From: Roseitranquillus sp963749675
GTDB taxonomy: Bacteria; Pseudomonadota; Alphaproteobacteria; Rhodobacterales; Rhodobacteraceae
Reading direction: 5' to 3'
Assembly: GCA_963749675.1 (NCBI GenBank)
Contig: CAVVNT010000011.1
Coordinates: 1 to 64,000 of the forward strand
Length of the DNA: 64,000 nucleotides
Shown one piece after another: positions 56,883 to 64,000 of the stretch. Position 1 is the first letter of the stretch; the number at the start of each line of letters is the position of its first letter. A program made the position numbers and the translations under genes. A model generated the notes under the pieces. That model did no database searches, was not told the origin of the DNA, and saw nothing but the letters and a program-made list of their open reading frames with translations.

Positions 56883-57523
56883 GCCATGGCCGCCTCGACG
56901 AAGGCGACGATGGCGGCGCCGTCCTTTACGCCAGGCGCGCTTTCGACCCCCGAGCTGACGTCGACCTGGCGCGCGCCGGTCAGCCTTATCGCCTCGCTGA
57001 CGTTCGCGGGCGTCAAGCCGCCGGCAAGCATCCAGGGAAGGGTCCACCGCCGACCCGCCACGAGCCGCCAGTCGAAGGCGAGACCGTTGCCGCCCGGAAG
57101 CGGCGCATCGCGCGGCGGCTTGGCGTCGATGAGAAGCTGGTCCGCGGCATCCGCGAAGTCGTCGATCGCGGCGAGATCGCCTTCATCCGCGACGCCGACG
57201 GCCTTCATGACCGGCAGGCCGAACCGCTCCCGCACGGCGGCGACCCGTTGGGGTGTCTCGGAACCGTGAAGCTGCAGCATGTCGAGCGGCACTTCGGACA
57301 ATATCGCGTCCAGTTCGACGTCGCTCGCGTTGACCGTCAATGCGACCTTGGCCACGCCCGGCGGCACGCTCCCCGCGATGAAGGCGGCGTCGGAGAGCGC
57401 AAGGTTTCGTGGCGACTTCTGGTAGAAGACGAAGCCGAGATACCGCGCTCCGGCCAGCAATGCGGCGGGCACGTCGGCACTCTCGGTGATGCCGCAGATC
57501 TTGACGGCGATGTCGCGGGGCAT
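56879..57523 (-). CDS. trpF: Phosphoribosylanthranilate isomerase
   Basis: 214 residues; Amadori rearrangement of N-(5'-phosphoribosyl)anthranilate in tryptophan synthesis. Motifs: VKICGITESADV (catalytic Cys), LGFVFYQKSPRNL, DMLQLHGSE, LLIDAKPP (catalytic Asp) and WMLAGGLTPANVSEAI with the phosphate-binding GG, then VDVSSGVES. The start ATG at 57523 is 1 nt after the lapA stop. Confidence 0.96.
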   Translation of the reverse strand: MPRDIAVKICGITESADVPAALLAGARYLGFVFYQKSPRNLALSDAAFIAGSVPPGVAKVALTVNASDVELDAILSEVPLDMLQLHGSETPQRVAAVRERFGLPVMKAVGVADEGDLAAIDDFADAADQLLIDAKPPRDAPLPGGNGLAFDWRLVAGRRWTLPWMLAGGLTPANVSEAIRLTGARQVDVSSGVESAPGVKDGAAIVAFVEAAMA

Positions 57524-57524
57524 G

Positions 57525-57881
57525 TCAGCGAGGAACGCTGCCGTCCTCCAGCAGGGTAAGCACATCGTCACCCCTGCGGCCAGACGTCCGCATCTGCGCC
57601 ATCTCCTGCTCAAGGCGCTGACGCTCGCGCTTTTCTGCGCGCATCTCAACACGGTAGCGGTGTTCCCGCCACCACTCCCACACGAAGCCGATCAGCAGAC
57701 CAGCGGCGATCCCGCCGAATACGACGAGAAACAGCGGCAGCGTGATCTGCCACGACCAGCCGAGAAAACCCGCCATCGCTTCCGGCAGCAGTCGCAGCGT
57801 GACCGGCTCGGCATTCGCAAGCGCGATGGTGACAAGCACGATCGCGAGCAGGGCGAGAAACAGGTACCAAAGGAAACGCAT
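57525..57881 (-). CDS. lapA: LapA-domain (DUF1049) inner-membrane protein
   Basis: 118 residues. It has two N-terminal membrane helices (YLFLALLAIVLVTIALANAE with the usual N-A-x-P-V, and LPLFLVVFGGIAAGLLIGFV) and a cytoplasmic coiled coil rich in Arg/Glu. Such proteins sit between ihfB and trpF in many Rhodobacteraceae. E. coli LapA takes part in LPS assembly; the role here is assumed. Confidence 0.85.
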   Translation of the reverse strand: MRFLWYLFLALLAIVLVTIALANAEPVTLRLLPEAMAGFLGWSWQITLPLFLVVFGGIAAGLLIGFVWEWWREHRYRVEMRAEKRERQRLEQEMAQMRTSGRRGDDVLTLLEDGSVPR

Positions 57882-57893
57882 CAGAACCTCAGC

Positions 57894-58175
57894 CTACTTG
57901 CCGTTGAGCCGCTCTCGCAGCAATTTGCCCGTCTTGAAGAATGGCACGTGCTTCTCCTCGACGTCCACCGCATCGCCCGTCCGGGGATTGCGGCCAACCC
58001 GCGCGTCGCGCTTCTTCACGGAGAACGCGCCAAAACCGCGAAGTTCCACCCGCTCGCCCCGTGCCATCGCCGCGGTGATCTCCTCGAAGATCGTGCCGAC
58101 GATGCGCTCAACGTCGCGCTGGTAGAGGTGAGGGTTCTCGTCCGCGATTTTCTGGATGAGCTCTGACCGGATCAT
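57894..58175 (-). CDS. ihfB: Integration host factor beta subunit
   Basis: 93 residues; DNA-bending nucleoid protein acting as a heterodimer with IhfA. Signature: RVELRGFGAFSVKKRDARVG and RNPRTGDAVDVEEKHVPFFK (the arm with the intercalating Pro). It follows rpsA in the conserved cmk-rpsA-ihfB order. The start is ATG 58175. Confidence 0.96.
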   Translation of the reverse strand: MIRSELIQKIADENPHLYQRDVERIVGTIFEEITAAMARGERVELRGFGAFSVKKRDARVGRNPRTGDAVDVEEKHVPFFKTGKLLRERLNGK

Positions 58176-58315
58176 CGATTCCCCTCAACCCAAGCATCCC
58201 GGCGCGTCCGCGCGCGGGACAGTACGTCGATCGTCGTTATACCGGCAGGGGGAGGAGGAATAAACTGGCTATCTCACCGGGCGCGCAGAACTTTGCGAGA
58301 TATGCCGCATGGTTG

Positions 58316-58342
58316 ACCGGCTCCGCTCGTGGCGGAGCCGGT
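58316..58342 (-). terminator. GC hairpin after rpsA
   Basis: A perfect 10-bp stem (ACCGGCTCCG ... CGGAGCCGGT, 7-nt loop) starting 11 nt after the rpsA stop on the minus strand. No T run follows, so it may be a partial terminator or an RNA-stabilising 3' structure between rpsA and ihfB. Confidence 0.5.
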
Positions 58343-58352
58343 TCTCTGGCTC

Positions 58353-60030
58353 TCAGTTGTCGCCCTTGAGCGCCGCGCCAAGGATGTCGCCCAGCGACGC
58401 GCCTGAGTCGGACGAGCCGTACTGCTCGACGGCCTCCTTCTCCTCGGCGATCTCGCGCGCCTTGATCGAGAGGCCGAGACGGCGGGTCTTCTGGTCGACG
58501 TTGGTGACCCGAACATCGACCTTGTCGCCGACCTGGAAACGTTCAGGCCGCTGCTCGGAGCGGTCGCGGCTGAGGTCGCTGCGCCGGATGAACGACTTCG
58601 CGCCCTCGTACTCGACCTCGATGCCGCCGTCTTCGATCGCCGTCACCGTGACGGTGATGATCGAGCCGCGCTTCACGCCGCCGACCGCCTCGGAGAAGCT
58701 GTCGTCGAGCGCCTTGATCGAGAGCGAGATGCGCTCCTTCTCGGTATCGACCTCGGTGACCACCGCCTTGACGACGTCGCCCTTGCGGAAGTTCTGGATC
58801 GCATCCTCGCCGCGCTGGTCCCAGCTGATGTCGCTGAGGTGCACCATGCCGTCGATGTCGCCGTCGAGGCCCACGAACAGGCCGAACTCGGTGATGTTCT
58901 TGACCTCGCCCTCGACCTGCGTGCCCTCGGGATGGGTCTCGGCAAAGACCTCCCACGGATTGCGCATGGTCTGCTTGAGGCCGAGCGACACCCGCCGCTT
59001 CGCCTGGTCGATCTCCAGCACCATCACCTCGACCTCTTGCGAGGTGGAGACGATCTTGCCCGGATGGACGTTCTTCTTGGTCCAGCTCATCTCGGAGACG
59101 TGGACCAGCCCCTCGATCCCCGGCTCCAGCTCCACGAAGGCGCCGTAGTCGGTGATGTTGGTGACGCGGCCGGTGTGTACCGACTCGAGCGGGAACTTCT
59201 GCCTCGACGGTATCCCACGGATCGTCCTGCAGCTGCTTGAGGCCGAGGCTGATCCGGTGCGTCTCCTTGTTGATCTTGATGACCGAGACCTTGATCGTCT
59301 CGCCGATCGAGACGACCTCGCTGGGGTGGTTTACCCGGCGCCAGGCCATGTCGGTCACGTGCAGCAGGCCGTCGACGCCGCCGAGATCGACGAACGCGCC
59401 GTACTCGGTGATGTTCTTGACCACGCCGTCGATCGCCTGACCTTCGGTCAACTGGGCGATGACCTCGGCGCGCTGCTCTGCGCGGCTCTCTTCCAGGATG
59501 GCGCGGCGCGAGACGACGATGTTGCCCCGGCGGCGGTCCATCTTGAGGATCTGGAACGGCTGCTTCATGCCCATCAGCGGGCCGGCGTCGCGCACAGGGC
59601 GCACGTCGACCTGGGAGCCGGGCAGGAACGCCACGGCGCCGCCGAGATCGACGGTGAAGCCGCCCTTGACGCGGCCGAAGATCGCGCCCTCGACGCGGTT
59701 CTCGTCGGCATAGGCTTTCTCAAGCGGTCCCAGGCAGCCTCGCGGCGGGCCTTGTCGCGGCTGATCGAGGCCTCGCCCCGCGCAGTTCTCGACCCGGTCG
59801 AGATAGACCTCGACCTCGTCGCCGACGGCGATGTCGGGCGCCTCGCCCGGATTTGCGAATTCCTTGAGGTCGACGCGGCCTTCCATCTTGTAGCCGACAT
59901 CGATGATGGCCTGTCCCGCCTCGATCGCGAGGACCCGGCCCTTGACCACCGAACCCTCGTCCGGCGTGTCGATCTCGAGACTTTCGTTCAGGAGGGTCTC
60001 GAACTCCTCCATGGATGCGTTTTGTGCCAT
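58353..60030 (-). CDS. rpsA: 30S ribosomal protein S1, with frame breaks
   Basis: About 558 residues when repaired, normal for alphaproteobacteria, with six S1 RNA-binding repeats (for example NITEYGAFVDLGGVDGLLHV, DMAWRRVNHPSEVVSIGETI, SEMSWTKKNVHPGKIVSTSQ). Starts MAQNASMEEFETLLNESLEI. Frame errors: a plus-one near 59785 and a compensating minus-one near 59727 scramble about 20 residues, and a plus-one near 59203 (GAGGCAGAAG for GAGGCGAAG) shifts the rest. S1 is essential, so sequencing indels are the likely cause. It initiates translation by binding mRNA to the 30S subunit. Confidence 0.93.
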
Positions 60031-60130
60031 GCGGGCTGTCTGATTCCTTTTGCGTCTTCGGTTTCACTGGCCGGGCGGTTGTCTCCGCCGGTCTTTGGTC
60101 AGGATTTCGCGGTCAGGCCAATAAACGAAA

Positions 60131-60765
60131 TCAGGGCCGGATGGCATTCCGACCCTGCTCAAGTCCCTCGTTCACGGCCGTGACCGCCGCTTCGACGGCT
60201 GTCGATATAGCCATCTCGGTCGTGTCGAGCAAGACCGCATCGTCGGCGGGCCGCATCGGCGCGGCATCGCGCCCAGTATCGCGAGCGTCGCGCGCCCGCA
60301 GATCGGCCAGCACCTCGGCTTCCGACAGCGTCCCGCTCCTTCTCCCTCAGCTCAAGCCAGCGACGATGGGCACGGATTTCGTCCGACGCCGTCACGAACA
60401 GCTTCACCTCAGCTTCTGGGCAGATCACGGTCCCGATGTCTCGACCGTCGAGGACGGCGCCGCCCTCGCGCCGCGCATATCTCCGCTGAAAGCCGACGAG
60501 TGCCGCACGGACCTCTGGCATCGCGGCGACGGTGCTGGCCGCCTGGCCTGCCTGCGATGTCCTGAGGTCGGAGCGCTCGAGAATCCTGCGGCGAGAGGCC
60601 GCTCGCGGCGGCGACGGGATCATGACCGTCCAGAAAACGGCGGCCCGTCGCGCGGTAGAGCAGGCCGGTATCGAGGTACGCGAAGCCAAACTCCCGCGCG
60701 ACTGCGCGCCCTATCGTCCCTTTGCCGGCAGCCGCCGGACCGTCGATCGCGACAGTGAAGATCAT
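60131..60765 (-). CDS. cmk: Cytidylate kinase, with frame breaks
   Basis: About 211 residues when repaired. Phosphorylates CMP and dCMP. Start MIFTVAIDGPAAAGKGTIGR has the P-loop GPAAAGKGT; further blocks FAYLDTGLLYRATG, VLDGRDIGTVICPEAEVKLF and VTASDEIRAHRRW are in a second frame; the C-terminus DTTEMAISTAVEAAVTAVNE is in a third. Breaks lie near 60605 and 60320. An upstream ATG at 60867 would overlap aroA and is not preferred. Essential or near-essential in most bacteria, so sequence error is suspected. Confidence 0.9.
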
Positions 60766-60826
60766 CCCGCGCGACCTGCCTTGCGCCGTCCAGTCCTCGA
60801 ACGGACCCATGCCGCACCCGCCCTCG

Positions 60827-62187
60827 TCACGCCGCTGCCTCCTCGTCGTTTCGCAGATCTGCACCAAGGCGGCTCATGAGATCGCGGAAGCCGGGGAAGG
60901 ACGTCGCGATCGGGCTCACGTCGTCGACGGTGACCGACCGCGCAGCCGCCAGGCCGAGCACCAAAAAGGACATCGCGATCCGGTGGTCGAGATGCGCGGC
61001 AACGGTCGCCCCCCCCGATACGCCCTGCGCTCCCCGGCCATGCACGGTGAGGGTATCCTCGGTCTCTTCGACCTCGACCCCGCATGCCTCCAGCCCGCGG
61101 GCCGTCGCATCGATCCGGTCGCTCTCCTTCACGCGCAACTCACCTATCCCGCGCATCACCGTTGTGCCCTCCGCGAAGGCGGCAAGCACCGCGAGAATCG
61201 GGAACTCGTCGATCATCGACGGCGCTCGCTCGGGCGGCACCTCGACGCCCTTCAGCGGCGAATGCCGGAGCCTCAGGTCGGCCACGGGCTCCCCCCCTCG
61301 TCGTGTACATTCTCGAACGTGAGGTCGGCATCCATCTCGAGGAGAGTCTCGTAGAGGCCGGCGCGCGTCGGGTTCAACCCGACGCCGCGCAGGAGCACCT
61401 GCGACCCCGGCACGATCAGCGCGGCCGCGGCGGGAAATGCCGCCGACGAAGGATCGCGCGGCACCGCGATCTGCTGTGGAGCCAGCTCGGGCAGACCGAC
61501 GAGGCGAATGCGGCGCCCCTCGCCGGGTTCGTCCTCCACCGAAAGCTCGGCGCCGAAGGCCCTCAGCATCCGCTCCGTATGGTCGCGCGTTGGCTCGGGC
61601 TCTATCACCACGGTCTCGCCCGGCGCGTTGAGACCCGCGAGCAGCACCGCCGACTTCACCTGCGCCGACGGCACAGGCAACCGGTACTCCACCGGCACCG
61701 GCCGTGAAGCCCCGACGAGCGTCAGCGGCAGCCGTCCGCCTGAGCGGCCGAACGCTCTCGCGCCAAAACCGGCGAGCGGATCGGTGATCCGCCCCATCGG
61801 CCGGGACCGCAGGCTGGCGTCGCCGGAAAAGGTGGCGGTTATGGGGCTCGTCGCCATCGCACCCATGATCAGCCGGACCCCGGTACCCGAGTTGCCGCAG
61901 TCGATCACTTCCGAAGGCTCGGCGAACCCCCCGACGCCGACGCCATGAACACTCCAGGTGCCGTCAGAAGCCCGCTCGACTTCCGCACCGAAGGTGCGCA
62001 TCGCGACCGCTGTGTCGAGAACGTCCTGCCCTTCGAGCAGCCCCTCGATCCGAGTCTCGCCGACGGCCAGAGCTCCGAGGATCAGCGACCTGTGGCTGAC
62101 GGACTTGTCACCTGGCACCTGCGCATCGCCGCGCAGCGGGCTGCCGGGGTTCGACGTCATCGTCACTTTAGGTCCGTGTGCCGCCAT
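60827..62187 (-). CDS. aroA: 3-phosphoshikimate 1-carboxyvinyltransferase (EPSP synthase), one frame break
   Basis: About 453 residues when repaired. Shikimate-pathway enzyme joining PEP to shikimate 3-phosphate. N-terminal DAQVPGDKSVSHRSLILGAL has the PEP-site Lys; further motifs IDCGNSGTGVRLIMGAMATS and SAQVKSAVLLAGLNAPGETV, then after the break MIDEFPILAVLAAFAEGTTV and LRVKESDRIDATARGL. The active-site loop (GNSGTGVRL with Gly/Ala background) looks like the class II type. The break falls in a run of seven C (61291-61297, plus strand); adding one base restores the frame. Confidence 0.93.
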
Positions 62188-62262
62188 TCCAACCTCGCTA
62201 CAGCCCGAGCACGGCGTCTAGGCGAACCGCCTCCTCGGGTCCATCCCTCCGCGCCGTAGCCT

Positions 62263-62952
62263 TCAAGATCGACGGTAGGTCAGGTAGTAGGGGCCGCGCC
62301 CCTCCCGCAGAGCCTTGGCCTCGTAGCGCGTCCGCATCCAGTCCGGCCAAGGCACGTCGATGTCGGTCGTCACTTCGGCGAAGCCCTGCCGGGGAACTTC
62401 CTCTCGCGTCTGGCGAACGTAGTCGGGAATGTCCGTGGCAATGCGGAATTCGGCATCCGGCGTCATGACACGTGCAAGCGGCTCGAGGTGCGCTGCAGTG
62501 ACGAAGCGGCGGCGGTGATGGCGTCTCTTGGGCCATGGGTCAGGATAGAGCAGGAATGCCCGCGCGACGGACGCGTCCGGCAGAAGCTCGATCAGATCCC
62601 GGACATCGCCCGCGTGGACGCTGATATTGTCAACTCCGGCCTTCTCGATCCTGGCCAGCAGCATCGCGACCCCGTTGATGAAGGGTTCCGCCCCGATCAG
62701 GTGCACATCTGGGTTATTCGCGGCCTGGTGGACGAGGTGCTCGCCACCGCCGAAGCCGATCTCCAGCCAGAGGGGGCGGCCGCCGAGACTGGAAAGGTCC
62801 AGGATACGGCGTCCCGGGTTCTCCTCGCGAGAAACCGGACCCGGCGACAGATCGGAAAGTTGCCGCAGCGCCGTCTTTTGCGAAGGTCTTAGCGACTTTC
62901 CGTGCCGGCGACCGTAGAAGTTTCGCCAGTCGCCATCCAGCGGCTTTTCCAT
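62263..62952 (-). CDS. trmB: tRNA (guanine-N7-)-methyltransferase
   Basis: About 229 residues. SAM-binding block WLEIGFGGGEHLVHQAANNP, then LIGAEPFINGVAMLLARIEK, VHAGDVRDLIELLPDASVAR and the signature FLLYPDPWPKRRHHRRRFV. It makes m7G46 in tRNA. The most plausible start is ATG 62952 (MEKPLDGDWRNFYGRRHGKS), but the frame is continuous with the upstream GNAT domain: no stop codon separates them, so a fused protein is possible. Confidence 0.95.
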   Translation of the reverse strand: MEKPLDGDWRNFYGRRHGKSLRPSQKTALRQLSDLSPGPVSREENPGRRILDLSSLGGRPLWLEIGFGGGEHLVHQAANNPDVHLIGAEPFINGVAMLLARIEKAGVDNISVHAGDVRDLIELLPDASVARAFLLYPDPWPKRRHHRRRFVTAAHLEPLARVMTPDAEFRIATDIPDYVRQTREEVPRQGFAEVTTDIDVPWPDWMRTRYEAKALREGRGPYYLTYRRS

Positions 62953-63445
62953 CTCAACCGCCGGCAGCTTTCGTCCGCCCCGCGTGACGTGCGTCGTGCG
63001 TCCGGTTTCGACGTAGCCCATCGCCGCGAAGGCGGGCACCGCGGCCGCGCTCGACCAAAGCAGGACACGCTCCGCCCCGCGTCCGCGCAGAATGGCCTCC
63101 GCCCGCTCGGAGAGGCGCCGGCCAATCCCGTGCTGCTGCCAAGGTCGGTCGACGTAGAGGCCGGTAAGCTCTCCCACGCCGCCGCGTGTGGTGAAGCCCA
63201 CGAAGCCAACGAATGCCCCGTCTACCTCGCCAAGCAGAAAGGTCTCCCCGCCCTCCTCCTCGATACCGGCGTAGTTCGCCGGCGCGAAGTCCGGCGGCCC
63301 AACTCCTGCCGTCCTCGGGCGCCATGGTATCTTCTGTGACAGCCGCGATCGCGCGCCAGTGCAGGCGTGCAATCGCAGGGGCGTCCTCCGGGCTCATGCC
63401 ACGTAGCCGTACCCGGTCGGCGGCTCTTGTGCGTGGTGTCTGCAT
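62953..63445 (-). CDS. GNAT-family N-acetyltransferase, frameshifted, continuous with trmB
   Basis: N-terminal frame: VRLRGMSPEDAPAIARLHWR and AIAAVTEDTMAPEDGRSWAA. After a break near 63305 the second frame carries the acetyl-CoA motif DRPWQQHGIGRRLSERAEAI, LLWSSAAAVPAFAAMGYVET and GGRKLPAVEMEKPL, then runs into TrmB without a stop. The acceptor is unknown. Frame break and missing stop may both be sequence errors or a true fusion. Confidence 0.75.
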
Positions 63446-63479
63446 AGCGCATCGCTCTGCCCGTCCGGCCGCCCTAGGG

Positions 63480-64000
63480 TCAAGCCTCCGCGCCGTTCCA
63501 GTCGATCCAGACGGCCGTGATAGTCGGCCCGGCCGAGGTCCCGGCGCTCTTGCCCGGGCTCCGTCCCAGAGGTCCAGCGTAACGGCGGCGCTCGGCGCCT
63601 CGCCATCGACTTCGAACCTCAGCCAGGCGAGCGGAGCATCCCCTCGGCTATTGTCGAATAGACGACACGCGTGCGGCTCTTCTCCTGCCGGACAAGCCTC
63701 CCGTCGAGCCAGGTTGCGGCGTCGGCCCTGTCAAATTCGGGTGGAGCCTCCAGCGCGATGTCGATCGCCGAGCGGGTCCGCTCGACGCGGCCGAGGCGGC
63801 GCTCCAGTCGCCGATCCGGTAGGAGTAGCGGTCCGCGTTCAGGTTCAGCCCGGCCGAGGCGCCAACCTCGAGCATCTCCAGCGGCAGGCCAAAGCGCGCG
63901 GAGACGAGGCAGAGCGCAGGATATCCGACCGCAGCGCGCGACCGCCAGTGCGGGCGAGGGCGTGAAGCGATCCGCGAAGGCGCAGCGGCACGCTGTCGCC
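63480..64000 (-). pseudogene. DUF2332 family protein, partial and frameshifted
   Basis: The window ends inside the gene. Minus strand: SVPLRLRGSLHAL, then in another frame FGLPLEMLEVGASAGLNLNA and DRYSYRIGDWSA (the family's GASAGLNL block), a further shift, then the end TAVWIDWNGAEA with the stop at 63480. At least three frames are needed. Function unknown. Confidence 0.65.

Overview
The window is high-GC chromosomal DNA from an alphaproteobacterium, most likely a Rhodobacterales/Paracoccaceae-type marine organism. The evidence is the housekeeping order aroA-cmk-rpsA-ihfB-lapA-trpF-...-trpB, an IlvB in which the thiamine-diphosphate GDGS motif reads GEAS, TRAP transporter use, and a DUF983-NUDIX pair. 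No tRNA, rRNA or CRISPR array was seen.

Layout. (1) 1-8.5 kb: ilvB (minus strand) with a leader-peptide attenuator and ilvN (plus strand), separated by a frameshifted sensor kinase and a complete three-gene TRAP transporter whose binding protein resembles 2-oxoacid-binding TakP. A ParB-like small protein follows. (2) 8.5-17.8 kb: a graveyard. It holds a decayed sigma-54 activator, then a four-level nest of insertion sequences (an integrase-type transposase gene split by IS256, split by IS110, split by IS30), a degenerate unknown ORF and a broken IS5-type transposase. (3) 18.2-26.4 kb: ordinary genes (DUF983, NUDIX, EamA transporter, desaturase, XRE regulator, aldo/keto reductase, acetyltransferase, cytochrome c, one IS5-type element, msrA). 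(4) 26.5-32.2 kb: an MFS gene split by an IS66 element with a perfect 8-bp target duplication. The IS66 itself carries part of a serine-recombinase cassette. A multiheme cytochrome c follows. (5) 32.4-43.7 kb: a type I secretion island with HlyD adaptor, ABC exporter, an 844-residue accessory or substrate protein, a ~1,200-residue acidic low-complexity protein with its own terminator, a divergent LuxR regulator and a HEPN-like protein. (6) 43.9-53.1 kb: a second IS graveyard with two IS5-type genes, a second IS66 copy, the C-terminal part of a serine recombinase split by an ISL3 element with 8-bp target duplication, and IS30 and IS481 scraps. (7) 53.3-64 kb: housekeeping genes (ABM monooxygenase, pth, DUF2237, trpB, membrane protein, GNAT, trpF, lapA, ihfB, rpsA, cmk, aroA, trmB/GNAT, DUF2332).

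The observations most worth following are: a ~46-bp palindromic element sitting inside three different kinds of mobile-element gene, with presence/absence evidence between the two IS66 copies; the type I secretion locus with its giant acidic protein; and two IS66 relics invaded by the same recombinase cassette at the same codon. Several essential genes (rpsA, cmk, aroA) contain single-base frameshifts, one at a 7-base homopolymer, so part of the apparent pseudogenisation may be sequencing error. Frameshift-only pseudogene calls should be read with that in mind.
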